A stretch of DNA of 64,000 nucleotides from Salinisphaera sp002433465 (GCF_040361435.1 NZ_APNL01000020.1:7392-71391); one strand, 5' to 3'; counted from the stretch's first letter, positions 42,903 through 51,950 are shown. Notes: generated from the letters alone by a model not told the origin. Made by a program: numbers and translations.

Positions 42903-43081
42903 GTTTCTACCTGTGTGCAGAGCCAATACGCGAATTCTCGGATAGCGCTTGTGCTACCCCGAGCGCGCACGGACGTTTCGTACACGACTACCGGAAACTA
43001 CGGTTTCCGCGAACGCGCGCTGGGCCGATCATGACCGCATAGATTCCCTGCCCGGCCACCCCGGGCTTCGACGCGTTCGCC

Positions 43082-44221
43082 ATGGCCAAGCCGATCAGTT
43101 TCTTCGTTCATCACCAGGGCCGCGGGCATGCCCAGCGCACCATGGCGATCGTACGCGAGCTGCCGGCGACACAACCGGTGAGCGTGCTCACGGCCGACCC
43201 GTCGTTGTTCGACGGTTTCGAGCGCGATATCGAAATCGTCGCCCTGCCGAACATGATCGGCGCGCCCGTACCCACGCCCGAGCTCTACGATCAGCCCACG
43301 CCATCGGTCATGCACTGCGTACCGCTGGGCCTGGCCGCCATGCGCCAAACCATGCGCCGTATTCTCGACCATCTGGACGATCGCGATACCGGGCTGTTCG
43401 TAATCGACGTATCGGCCGAACTGGCCCTGCTCGCACGTATCGCGAGCGTGCCGGCCATCAAGATTCGTATGCACGGTAATCGCGGCGATGCCGGGCACCT
43501 GGCTGCCTACGATGCCTGTGCCGGCATGCTCGCCCCCTTCGACGAACGTCTGGAACAGGCGGACTACCCCGACTGGGCACGCGCCAAGACGTTCTACAGC
43601 GGCGGGCTGTGCACCAGTCATGAACACAACAACGACCGAACCGCGGCACGCCGGGCGCTGGGCCTGCCGCTTGATCGTGAAATCGTGGTGGCCATCACCG
43701 GCGGCGGCGGCGCGGGTACGCCCTATGCGCCCTTGACCGTGGCCGCCCGGGCCGCGCCCGAAACGCTGTTCGTCACCGTCGGCCCGCTGCATCGCGAGGG
43801 GCACGAAACCGACTTCGCCAACCTGGTCAACCACGGCTGGGTATCGCATACCAGCGATTACATCGCTGCCGCCGATATCGTGCTCGCCTCGGCCGGCGAC
43901 AATACGGTCCACGAGGTCATGCGGACGGGGCGTGCGTTCATCTGCGCGCCGGAGTGGCGCTATTTCGACGAACAGCAGCGCAAGGCCGAATCGTTGGCCG
44001 CCGTCGGTGCGGCGATCCACCTGCGCAACTGGCCGGGCGATCTCGACGGCTGGCGCACGTTGCTTGAACGGGCCCGAAAGCTCGATATCGAACACCAGCG
44101 CGGCCTGCATTCGCCCGAGGCGGCGGCCCGTGCGGCCGGCTGGCTGCAGTCGCGCATGGAAACGCTATGGCATGACGACGACAGACGCGCCCCGCAGCCG
44201 GTGGCAATGGCCGCCAACTAG
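43082..44221 (+). CDS. GT-B glycosyltransferase, MurG/GT28-like
   Basis: A 379-residue cytoplasmic protein with the UDP-glycosyltransferase double-Rossmann build. The N-terminal HHQGRGHAQRTMAIVREL resembles the acceptor-side loop of MurG/GT28. The C-terminal half has AITGGGGAGTPYAPLT and the nucleotide-sugar site SDYIAAADIVLASAGDNTVHEVMRTGRAFICAPEWRYFDEQQRKAESL. Sugar donor and acceptor are unknown. It is convergent with, and shares the palindromic stop CTAG with, the next gene. It probably belongs to the glycoside cluster although it has the opposite orientation to its neighbours. Confidence 0.85.
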   Translation: MAKPISFFVHHQGRGHAQRTMAIVRELPATQPVSVLTADPSLFDGFERDIEIVALPNMIGAPVPTPELYDQPTPSVMHCVPLGLAAMRQTMRRILDHLDDRDTGLFVIDVSAELALLARIASVPAIKIRMHGNRGDAGHLAAYDACAGMLAPFDERLEQADYPDWARAKTFYSGGLCTSHEHNNDRTAARRALGLPLDREIVVAITGGGGAGTPYAPLTVAARAAPETLFVTVGPLHREGHETDFANLVNHGWVSHTSDYIAAADIVLASAGDNTVHEVMRTGRAFICAPEWRYFDEQQRKAESLAAVGAAIHLRNWPGDLDGWRTLLERARKLDIEHQRGLHSPEAAARAAGWLQSRMETLWHDDDRRAPQPVAMAAN

Positions 44222-45093
44222 CCGTAGCGGACCTCGCCGTCCAGGCGAGCAGCCCTTGTTTCCTCGGCGCTCGGCCGGCGACGCACCACGATATCGCCTG
44301 CCGTAGGCGACCAGTCGATCAGGCCGGCGTCGCGAAACATGGCCAGCCAGTAATCCATGCACCAGCGTCCCCAGCGCGCATGGAACCGGCGGGCGTTGGT
44401 GACGATCGCCTCGAAATGCGGATACGGCGGCCGGTACAGGGCATGGTGCTGATGCCAGGCACGCGCTCCCGCAAGCCAATAGAAGTCGATGCCCGCCATT
44501 GCCAGACGCCAGGCATAGTCGGTTTCTTCCCCGCCATAGCCTTCGTAAGCCTCGTCAAAGCCGCCGGCACGGGCATGGTCGGCGTGGTGCAACGCGAACG
44601 ACAGCCCCCAGAGTTGGCCCGGGTCGCCTTCGGCTAGCGGCGCGTCGGTGGCGAGCCGTGGGCGCGCCGGATGAAGCTCACCCAGCCGATCCAGGCGTTC
44701 GAAATCCGGCCTGCCAGCGGCGTCCACGCGTACCGCATCCGCCGGCAGGTAGCGCACCTCGCCCATGAACAAACCCGCCCGCTCGACCAACGCCGCGCGA
44801 TAGCGCTGCACCAGCTCAGGCGCCGGGATACAGTCCACGTCCAGAAAGATCAGCCCTTCGTGGGCGGCCCGCTCGGCGGCCAGATTGCGGGCCCGTGCCA
44901 GCGGTAGATGCGCGCCCGCGACCCGAACATGCCGCACGGCGAAATCCGTGGCCGGCAGATCGTCCTCGATTTCGGGCTGCATCCAGGCGATGACGAGTTC
45001 ATCCGGCAAGCTCGACTGAGCATTGAGCCCGTGCATGAGGTTGACTAGATGCGCGCGCCGGTCGCGCACCAGGGTGAGTACGCTCGTCTTCAC
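44218..45093 (-). CDS. GT2-family glycosyltransferase with galactosyltransferase-type C-terminus
   Basis: A 291-residue GT-A enzyme. The N-terminus KTSVLTLVRDRRAHLVNLMHGLNAQ and the metal site LIFLDVDCIPAP (DxD near residues 99-101) are GT2. GYGGEETDYAWRLAMAG (about residues 195-211) is the acceptor/base motif of the GT27-like C-terminal domain. The start is GTG 45093, overlapping the stop of the upstream fusion gene (GTGA), so translation is coupled. It probably adds the second sugar to the product of the sucrose-phosphate-synthase-like protein or to a related acceptor. Confidence 0.87.
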   Translation of the reverse strand: MKTSVLTLVRDRRAHLVNLMHGLNAQSSLPDELVIAWMQPEIEDDLPATDFAVRHVRVAGAHLPLARARNLAAERAAHEGLIFLDVDCIPAPELVQRYRAALVERAGLFMGEVRYLPADAVRVDAAGRPDFERLDRLGELHPARPRLATDAPLAEGDPGQLWGLSFALHHADHARAGGFDEAYEGYGGEETDYAWRLAMAGIDFYWLAGARAWHQHHALYRPPYPHFEAIVTNARRFHARWGRWCMDYWLAMFRDAGLIDWSPTAGDIVVRRRPSAEETRAARLDGEVRYG

Positions 45094-47177
45094 GAGGCGT
45101 GGCAACGCGCCTGAAAATGCGTCACGCCTTCGATGACGCCCCGCGCATGGCTGGCACCCGCCAGATAGGCATGCCCCAGCCCGGCCGCCTGGGCCAGCCC
45201 GTCGCGATAGTTGGCCACCACAATCGCACAGGGCAGCATCTGCAGCATGTCCAGATCGTTGGCCGAATCGCCGGCCACATAAACCCGCTCGTGGTGGGTG
45301 TCGGTGGCCTCGGCCAGATAGGCCACCGCCGCGCCTTTCGACGCGCGTATCGGCAGCACGTCCACGCAGCGATCGTTGCTGTGAATCACCTGTGCCTGCA
45401 GCCCGTTGTCGGCCAGCAGCGCCCGCAGGCGCGGGGCGATGTCCTGCCCCGGCTCGCACAGATAGCTTATCTTGTGCTCGCGCTGCTCCAGCGGCGACTG
45501 GGCGACGAGTTCGTCCACGCCGTCCAGCACTCGGGTAACCGCGGCTCGGTTCCAGCCCTGGTTGATGCGAGCGGCCCAGCGGGTATCGCAGACGTAGGTC
45601 ACGCCGTCGGCCGCCAGCCGATACACCTCGGCGCCCACGCAGGCGATAAGAAAATCCGGCCAGGCAATGCCGGCCTGCTCGAGAATCAGCAGCGCGCTAT
45701 GAAAGCTGCGCCCGGTCGCCACGCCGAAGCGCAGCCGCGGCTGGCCGGCATGCCAGGCATTGAAGTGCGTCACCCCCTGCGCACAGCCCACCAGCGTGCC
45801 GTCGATATCGCAGACCAGCATGGCATCGGCCGGCGCAGCGGCCCGGCGCCGACGTTCAGGCCCGCCATCGCATAAGCGGTGTAGCAGCCGATGGTAATAA
45901 TCGACGTGGCGGGCCCAGTCGAACACGCTCGTGGCCTTGCGCCCACCGGCCTGGCAGGCCAGCCAGCGCTCGCGGTCGTCTAGCAGTTCGATGGCGGCCG
46001 TGGCGATGGCATCGGTGGAACAGGGGTTGACCAGCACGCCGTTGTGGCACTGCTCGATGATGTCGTTCGGCCCGCCGGAATCGGTGGCGACGACCGGCAG
46101 CCCCGCGGCCGCGGCTTCCAGCAGCGTCAGCCCGAAGGGTTCGTTGAACGCCACGTTGGCGAACAGCCCGCAGCGCTCGCGTGCCCAGGCATAGACTGAC
46201 GGCACATCGGCGCCGTGGTGCTGTTTGGGGTAGGCGATGCGGCCATACAGATCGTAATGATCGATCAGCGCCAGCATTTCGCGCAGGTTGTCGGCGATCT
46301 CGGGTTCCAGCGCATCCAGGGATTGCCGCCCGCCGGCAAGAATCACCAGATTGGCGCGTTCCTGCAGCGCCGGGGACTCGCCATAGGCACGAATGAGGCT
46401 GGCCAGGTTCTTGCGCGTAACCGGGCGTGCAATGGCCAGCAACGCGGGTTTGTCCGGCTCGTTGAGAAAACGCGACATCAGCGCGTGTACCCGCGCGTTG
46501 GGCTGAGAACGCGCGAAGGCCTGCAGGTCGCTGGCCGGGCGGATTACGCGGATACGGCCGGGGTCGTATGCCGGGTACTGCGCATACTGAAGCTCGGCTT
46601 CGTCGCGTGAGCTGGCGATCACCAGACTCGCATCGCGCAGCGCCTGGTTTTCAACCTCGATACGACGATCGAGGGCCACGTTCGCCGGGGCGTTTGCCTG
46701 TCCGGCCGCCGCCGCATAATCGCGTTTTGGCTGGCCCAGCGAGTGGGCGGTGAACACGAAGGCAATACCGCGCCGGTTCTTGACCTGTGCCGCCACATGG
46801 GCGGCATCCGCGTAGTGGGCATGCAGCAGGTCCGGCGCCCGGTCGAGGCTATCGATATAGCCGACCAGCCGGTCGCTGAACGCCGGCAGCTGATCCCAGA
46901 GTTCTTCCTTGCTGCGATAGGCCGAATCCGGCGTGGGCAGGCGGATGATGCGCACCTTCGGGTTCACGTATTCGCAGCCGCTGCGATAGTCGCCCGCGGT
47001 GAATTCCGCATCGAAGGCGCGCGTGACGATATCGATCCGCTCGATATCCGGGTCGCGTGCCGAGGCCTGGGCCAGTTCCAGCAGGTAACGAATATGCCCG
47101 CCGGTATCGGCGGTGAGCCCGTATTCCACGTCGTGGGCTCGAAGACACCCTTGCAGAGCGATGTGCATGATAAACAT
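45090..47177 (-). CDS. Sucrose-phosphate synthase-like glycosyltransferase fused to HAD sugar phosphatase
   Basis: A 695-residue two-domain protein. Residues 1-430 are a GT4 retaining transferase of the sucrose-/mannosylfructose-phosphate-synthase group: HIALQGCLRAHDVEYGLTADTGGHIRYLLELA at the N-terminus and FNEPFGLTLLEAAAAGLPVVATDSGGPNDII for the donor site. Residues 450-690 are a HAD phosphatase with DIDGTLVG (nucleophile D), ATGRSFHSA, and GDSANDLDML. Together they could make a phosphorylated disaccharide such as sucrose-6-phosphate and dephosphorylate it. The sugar is not certain. ATG 47177 or the ATG three codons later; the divergent GT4 gene starts 45 bases away. Confidence 0.9.
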   Translation of the reverse strand: MFIMHIALQGCLRAHDVEYGLTADTGGHIRYLLELAQASARDPDIERIDIVTRAFDAEFTAGDYRSGCEYVNPKVRIIRLPTPDSAYRSKEELWDQLPAFSDRLVGYIDSLDRAPDLLHAHYADAAHVAAQVKNRRGIAFVFTAHSLGQPKRDYAAAAGQANAPANVALDRRIEVENQALRDASLVIASSRDEAELQYAQYPAYDPGRIRVIRPASDLQAFARSQPNARVHALMSRFLNEPDKPALLAIARPVTRKNLASLIRAYGESPALQERANLVILAGGRQSLDALEPEIADNLREMLALIDHYDLYGRIAYPKQHHGADVPSVYAWARERCGLFANVAFNEPFGLTLLEAAAAGLPVVATDSGGPNDIIEQCHNGVLVNPCSTDAIATAAIELLDDRERWLACQAGGRKATSVFDWARHVDYYHRLLHRLCDGGPERRRRAAAPADAMLVCDIDGTLVGCAQGVTHFNAWHAGQPRLRFGVATGRSFHSALLILEQAGIAWPDFLIACVGAEVYRLAADGVTYVCDTRWAARINQGWNRAAVTRVLDGVDELVAQSPLEQREHKISYLCEPGQDIAPRLRALLADNGLQAQVIHSNDRCVDVLPIRASKGAAVAYLAEATDTHHERVYVAGDSANDLDMLQMLPCAIVVANYRDGLAQAAGLGHAYLAGASHARGVIEGVTHFQARCHAS

Positions 47178-47222
47178 GGGCGCGCTTTATCCTGTGTCGC
47201 CGTGAACCATCATCCCCGTGCC

Positions 47223-48287
47223 ATGACCCTGAACCGGCCGCTGCGCATCGCGCAGATCTCACCGCTCATCCTGCCCCTGCCCGCAGCCGAAGCCGGCGGT
47301 ACGGAGCGTATCGTGGTCGACCTGAGCTATGCGCTGAACGCGCTCGGCCACCAGGTCACCGTGTTCGCAAGCGCCGACAGTCAGCTCGACCTGCCCTGCG
47401 AGAGCGCGCTTGAAAGTCTCGCCTTCTTCGAAACCCGTGACGGCCACGTGCCGCCCGGGCTGCCCGGCGTACTCGAAGCCGCGCTCATGGAGCGGCTGCG
47501 TGAACGCCTGGCCGATTTCGATATCGTCCACTGCCACGGCGAATTCTTTCATGCCGCCCTGCTGGGCGAGCAACGCAAACACAGCCTTACGACCATCCAC
47601 TGGCGCACCGACGAACTCGATCGCCAGCTTTTCTTCTCCGCCTTTCCGGACCTGCCGGTGGCCGCCATTTCGGCCAGCCAGGCACATACGATACCGGCGT
47701 CCAACTGCCGCGGCGTTGTTGCCCACGGCCTTGACCCGGCACGCTTTGCCCCACCGCCGCCGGTCGAGCCCGATCACAGCCTGCTGTTCATCGGCCGCAT
47801 GACCGATCAGAAGCGTCCGGATCGCGCGATCGACATTGCCCGACGCTGCGAACATGCACTCAAACTAGCCGGAAGTCGCGACCCCGGAAATCCGTACTAT
47901 TTCGAACACCACGTCCAACCGGCGCTGGGCGGCGCTATCGAGCACGTAGGCGCGATCGACGATGCACGCAAGCGCGAGCTGCTCCTGGCGGCCCGCGCGC
48001 TGATTTTCCCGATCGACTGGCCGGAGCCCTTCGGCCTGGTGATGATCGAGGCCATGGCCTGCGGCACGCCGGTGGTCGCGTGGAACAACGGCGCCGTGCC
48101 GGAAGTGGTGGAGCACGGCGTGACCGGCTTCATCGTCGACAGCATCGACGAGGCCGTAGCGGCCGTGGCTCGCCTGCCCGAACTCGACCACGGCGTCATC
48201 CGTGCACGCTTTCTCGAACGCTTCACCGCCGAGCGCATGGCGCGCGACTATGTCCGCCTCTATCGCCGGCTGCTCGCGGATGCGTGA
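47223..48287 (+). CDS. GT4-family glycosyltransferase
   Basis: A 354-residue GT-B enzyme. The N-terminal AQISPLILPLPAAEAGGTERIVVDLSYALNALGHQVTVFAS has the donor-side glycine loop. The C-terminal DWPEPFGLVMIEAMACGTPVVAWNNGAVPEVVEHGVTGFIVDS contains the E-x7-E motif of retaining GT4 enzymes. The short gap to the divergent synthase/phosphatase gene suggests one shared promoter region of only 45 bases. Donor unknown. ATG 47223 is chosen because upstream in-frame sequence lies antisense to the neighbour. Confidence 0.88.
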   Translation: MTLNRPLRIAQISPLILPLPAAEAGGTERIVVDLSYALNALGHQVTVFASADSQLDLPCESALESLAFFETRDGHVPPGLPGVLEAALMERLRERLADFDIVHCHGEFFHAALLGEQRKHSLTTIHWRTDELDRQLFFSAFPDLPVAAISASQAHTIPASNCRGVVAHGLDPARFAPPPPVEPDHSLLFIGRMTDQKRPDRAIDIARRCEHALKLAGSRDPGNPYYFEHHVQPALGGAIEHVGAIDDARKRELLLAARALIFPIDWPEPFGLVMIEAMACGTPVVAWNNGAVPEVVEHGVTGFIVDSIDEAVAAVARLPELDHGVIRARFLERFTAERMARDYVRLYRRLLADA

Positions 48288-48459
48288 GCACTTTGCAATG
48301 GCGCGCAACCCATTCACGACCGCATTACTACGCATTACCCGGTTTTCGCCCAGGGGCTACCATCCATGCCTATGCCGAGCCACTCGAGCACGCCCCATGG
48401 GTGAACCTGTTTGCCGCGGGGCCGTCCCGCCCGGCGCCCGCCTGGCGCGGCCAGCGGCC
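48288..48459. other. Gap inside the glycoside cluster
   Basis: 172 bases between the GT4 and the next GT2 gene. The GT2 frame stays open through it, but the translation is arginine- and proline-rich and lacks family features. A promoter for the downstream four genes is likely here. Confidence 0.35.
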
Positions 48460-49509
48460 ATGAACTGCCCCACACGTACGCGCGTGGCGATCTGTGTACC
48501 CGTACGCGACGAACGCGAGTGCCTGCCCGCCCTGCTCGATGCCTTCTCGCGCCAGCACCGGCCGCATGCTGATCTGGTGGTGTGCCTGTTGTTCGACGGC
48601 TGTGATGATGGTGGCCATGCCTATGTCCAGGCACGCAAAGCCGAGCTCGACTATCGGCTGGTCAGCGCGCGGATCGAGCGCCTCGCGGCAGCCCGTGCCG
48701 GGCGCGCACGACGCGCGGCCATGGCGCTGGGCGCAGAAACGCTTGCCCGCGATCGCCAGCCCGGCGACATCGAACTGCTGCTGAGTACCGATGCCGATTC
48801 CATTCCGGCCGCGGACTGGGTCGACGCCAGCATCCGCGCGCTCGAACACGCCGATGTCGTGGCCGGCTATATCGAACGCCCGGATGCGCCCCCCATGGAT
48901 ATGCACCGCCGCGTGGAACGCTACTGGGAACGCCTGCGCTGCCTGCAACGCACGGTCGACCCACTCGACCACGACCCGGCGCCGTCGCACCCGTCACAGG
49001 GCGGTGCGAGCCTGGGCTTTCGGGCCAACGTCTATGCGGCGCTGGGCGGTTTCGACGATATCGCCACCCACGAAGACGTCCGCCTGGTCACCGCGGCCCG
49101 GGCTGCCGGTTATCGCGTGCGCCACGATCGCGGCGTACGCGTGGCCACGTCGTCGCGCGTGCACGGGCGCGCCGTCGACGGCCTGGCCGATACCCTGCGC
49201 GCGCGCCAGTCTTGCCACAACATGCCCGCGGTGCAGAACCCCGACACAGCCCTGGCGCGTTATCGCCTCTGCGCCCAGACGCGCGCCGCCTTCGACGGCC
49301 TCGATGACGCCGCAACGGCCCGCGCGCTGGCCGAGCACAGCAACCGCTCGGTGGACGAACTGCGTGCGATCGCTGGCGAATGCGCCAGCGCCGAAAGCTT
49401 CGTCATGCGGCTCGTGCCCGACCCCAAAAACAGCGAAGAACTGGCGCTCGATACCGCCGAGCAGCGACTCGCCCAACTGGAAACCGCCCACGCATGTCCG
49501 ACCGCATGA
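48460..49509 (+). CDS. GT2-family glycosyltransferase
   Basis: A 349-residue inverting GT-A enzyme with RVAICVPVRDERECLPALLDAFSRQ at the N-terminus, the DTDADSIP metal site (LLSTDADSIPAADW, about residues 107-120) and the acceptor-side GGASLGFRANVYAALGGFDDIATHEDVRLVTAARAAG, in which HEDVRL replaces the more usual GEDxxL. A further 90 residues after the fold are helical. It overlaps the next gene by 16 bases. This GT2 together with the three genes that follow is a combination I have seen in other proteobacterial genomes, without a described product. Confidence 0.87.
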   Translation: MNCPTRTRVAICVPVRDERECLPALLDAFSRQHRPHADLVVCLLFDGCDDGGHAYVQARKAELDYRLVSARIERLAAARAGRARRAAMALGAETLARDRQPGDIELLLSTDADSIPAADWVDASIRALEHADVVAGYIERPDAPPMDMHRRVERYWERLRCLQRTVDPLDHDPAPSHPSQGGASLGFRANVYAALGGFDDIATHEDVRLVTAARAAGYRVRHDRGVRVATSSRVHGRAVDGLADTLRARQSCHNMPAVQNPDTALARYRLCAQTRAAFDGLDDAATARALAEHSNRSVDELRAIAGECASAESFVMRLVPDPKNSEELALDTAEQRLAQLETAHACPTA

Positions 49510-50537
49510 CCGATACGCCCGATCTGGCCAGCCTCGACCGCGACGCCGGCGATAGCGCCTATATGGCCGCCGGCATCGCACGCCTGCAAACGGGCCTGGC
49601 ATTCGACGATCCGGCCGACGCCGCGACCTATCGGATACTGCTGCGCCGGCTCTATGCCGCCGGGCGCTTCGACCTGCCCCTCGGTCGCCTGTTCGAAGGC
49701 CATATCGATGCCCTGCAGATCATCAACCGTTACGGCGATACCAACGCCGCGGCCGCCCTGCACGCAGCCGCGCGCCAGGGCGCCTGCTTTGGCGTATGGA
49801 ACGCGCCGCTGGCCGGCGAAGCGCTCACGCTCGCCCACGACCGACTCGATGGCGGCAAGGCCTTCGCATCAGGCGCGGGGCTGCTCAGCCATGCACTGGT
49901 CAGCGCCGAAGTGCCAGACAGCGACGCCAAGCAGCTGCTGGTCGTCGATCTCGCGCGCACGCCGCCGACCCTCGATACCGACTGGTGGCAGGTGCTGGGT
50001 ATGCAGCGCTCGCATACCCATCTCGTGCGCTGGCACGAGGCGCCACTAAGCGACCACGACATACGCATCGGCCAACCCGGCGACTATGAGCGCGAACCCT
50101 GGCTCAGCGCGGGCGCGCTGCGTTTCGTGGCCGTCCATGCCGGCGGCATCGCCGGGCTGTTCGACGGCGTGCGCCGACATCTCGTCACGCGCCAACGCGA
50201 AGGCGACCCGCACCAGGCCGCCCGGCTGGGGCGCCTGTTCGGCCTGGCCGATAGCGCGGCCGCCGTGGTCGATCGCACCGCTACTCGCTTGTATGAAACC
50301 GATGCCGATCATCATCCGGCGCTTGTGGCCAACGCCCGCAGCGCGGTGTTGGACGCCGGCGAACAGGCACTCACCCTCGCCCAGCAGTGCGTCGGCCTGT
50401 CCGCGTTTTTCGAAACCGATCCCCTGTGCGCGCATATGGCCGATCTGATGGTCTATCTGCGCCAACCTGCCCCCGATGCCCAGCGGGTGAAAACCGGCAC
50501 GGCCGCGGCGGCCGGGCATATCGAGCTGTCGCTATGA
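49494..50537 (+). CDS. Acyl-CoA dehydrogenase-like protein of the glycoside cluster
   Basis: A 347-residue protein with the acyl-CoA dehydrogenase superfamily layout but strong divergence. An N-terminal helical part is followed by a beta domain (FGVWNAPLAGEALTLAHDRLDGGKAFASGAG and WWQVLGMQRSHTHLVRW) and a C-terminal helical bundle (RFVAVHAGGIAGLFDGVRRHL, LTLAQQCVGLSAFFE). The usual MTEP and substrate-loop motifs are absent and no catalytic glutamate can be placed with confidence. It may oxidise a carrier- or sugar-bound group or be a non-CoA enzyme like nitroalkane oxidase. ATG 49494 overlaps the GT2 gene; the next gene overlaps its stop by four bases. Confidence 0.75.
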   Translation: MSDRMTDTPDLASLDRDAGDSAYMAAGIARLQTGLAFDDPADAATYRILLRRLYAAGRFDLPLGRLFEGHIDALQIINRYGDTNAAAALHAAARQGACFGVWNAPLAGEALTLAHDRLDGGKAFASGAGLLSHALVSAEVPDSDAKQLLVVDLARTPPTLDTDWWQVLGMQRSHTHLVRWHEAPLSDHDIRIGQPGDYEREPWLSAGALRFVAVHAGGIAGLFDGVRRHLVTRQREGDPHQAARLGRLFGLADSAAAVVDRTATRLYETDADHHPALVANARSAVLDAGEQALTLAQQCVGLSAFFETDPLCAHMADLMVYLRQPAPDAQRVKTGTAAAAGHIELSL

Positions 50538-51202
50538 ACGCGCCGGATCTCGACCACATTGCACGCGCCCACGTCGTCGCCCCGCATCCAGACGACGAAG
50601 CCATCGGCGCCTTCGGGCTCATCGCCGCCCTGCGGGCACGCGGCACGATGGTCGACGTCACCCTCGTCACCGACGGCGGCGCCTCGCATCGCGAAAGCGA
50701 ACGCTGGCCGCGGGCGCGGCTGCGCGATACCCGCTATACAGAAACGCGGCGCGTGCTGCGCCGCGCCGGCATCCGTCATCAGGACCTGCGCTTTCTCGGC
50801 TATGCCGACGGCGATCTCGGCTTTGAAGGCCCGGCCACCATCGCGCGTCTGGCCCGCGATCTCGCCCGCCGCCCGCGCCCCGAGCTGATCGTCACCCCGT
50901 CGATGCACGACAACCATGCCGACCATCGCGCCGTGGCGGCGGCGGTCAAACGCGCCTGGCCGGCCTCCATCCCGCGGCTGTCGTATCTGGTCTGGCCGCG
51001 TATCGAACCGCACCACCCACGGCCACGCGGGCGTAATCTGCGCCTGCCGCTACGCCGCCGCGCGGCCATGAAACAGGCCGCGCTCAAACTCTATCGCAGC
51101 CAGTTCGGCCAGCTCGTCGACGATGCGCAGGGCTTTACGATCGGCCGCGATCTGCGCGTGCGCTTCGGCCATCCCGTCGAACGCTTCGGCCGCCGGCCAT
51201 GA
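50534..51202 (+). CDS. PIG-L/LmbE family deacetylase
   Basis: A 222-residue zinc-dependent N-deacetylase of the LmbE fold. The metal motif APHPDDEAIG (His18, Asp20/Asp21) is complete, and the second metal ligand block is MHDNHADHRAVAAAV near residue 125. The family removes acetyl groups from GlcNAc-like residues in glycolipids, mycothiol, bacillithiol and antibiotics. Here it should free an amine on a sugar made by the neighbouring transferases. It overlaps both neighbours by four bases (ATGA), so it is made together with the NodS-like methyltransferase. Confidence 0.9.
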   Translation: MNAPDLDHIARAHVVAPHPDDEAIGAFGLIAALRARGTMVDVTLVTDGGASHRESERWPRARLRDTRYTETRRVLRRAGIRHQDLRFLGYADGDLGFEGPATIARLARDLARRPRPELIVTPSMHDNHADHRAVAAAVKRAWPASIPRLSYLVWPRIEPHHPRPRGRNLRLPLRRRAAMKQAALKLYRSQFGQLVDDAQGFTIGRDLRVRFGHPVERFGRRP

Positions 51203-51786
51203 AATCCGCGCATCGCCAAGCCATCGACCTCGCCGGCTTCGAAGCCAAGTTCCGCGCCGGCCCCGACCCCTGGCACACGTTTACCGCCCGCGATGAAGCC
51301 ATCAAGCGCCAGCGCATCCTGCGCGCGCTCGGCCACGGCCCCATGGCCCGTATTCTGGAACTGGGCAGCGGCAACGGCTCAAACAGCCAGGCCCTGGCCC
51401 GACGCGCCCTCAAGCTGCAAGCCTGCGACGGCAGCCCCAGTGCCACCCGGCTCACCCGCGACGCCCTTGCCGATGCACCCCACGCCCACGCCTGGCAGAT
51501 CGCCCTGCCCGCCCGCCTGCCGGGCACCCGCTACGAAGCCGTGGTCATCGCCGAACTGCTCTACTACCTCGAACCCCGCGCCATGCAACGCCTGGCCCGC
51601 GACGTGGCCACGGTGCTCACCCCCGGCGCCCGGCTCGTGCTCGCCCATCATCAGATCGAATTCCCCGACAACACCCAGCGCACCGCCGGTATTCACACGC
51701 GCTTCATCCACGCCCTCGACCGGCCGCTGAAACGGGTGCGAACCTTTCGCGCCCAGCGCTGGCGGGTAGATGGCTACCGCCTTTAG
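51199..51786 (+). CDS. Class I SAM methyltransferase, NodS-like
   Basis: A 195-residue methyltransferase. FRAGPDPWHTFTARDEAIKRQRIL near the N-terminus is the NodS family lead (F-R-x-x-P-D-P-W). The SAM loop ILELGSGNGSNSQAL follows near residue 53, then ACDGSPSATRL and the VVIAELLYYLEP block. Rhizobial NodS N-methylates the free amine of a deacetylated chitooligosaccharide. Pairing with a PIG-L deacetylase matches that logic. The C-terminal WRVDGYRL end is as in relatives. Last gene of the overlapping set. Confidence 0.88.
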   Translation: MKSAHRQAIDLAGFEAKFRAGPDPWHTFTARDEAIKRQRILRALGHGPMARILELGSGNGSNSQALARRALKLQACDGSPSATRLTRDALADAPHAHAWQIALPARLPGTRYEAVVIAELLYYLEPRAMQRLARDVATVLTPGARLVLAHHQIEFPDNTQRTAGIHTRFIHALDRPLKRVRTFRAQRWRVDGYRL

Positions 51787-51950
51787 CCAAGCCGCGCCGC
51801 GCTAGCCGATACCGGTTCCCCCCCCGCCCACAAACGGTGGCGATGGCGTTCGCGGCGGCTCCGAGTGCCCGTTTAAATCATCAACAACCTTGCCAGCAGA
51901 TTCTTCCACTGCTATAAATTGAACACCGTTTAATTAATTCGGATCGCAGC

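Noticed and set aside
48288..48459. N-terminal extension of the GT2 protein starting at 48202
   Set aside because: The added residues overlap the upstream GT4 gene and are arginine/proline-rich without GT2 features; ATG 48460 directly precedes the conserved N-terminal strand.
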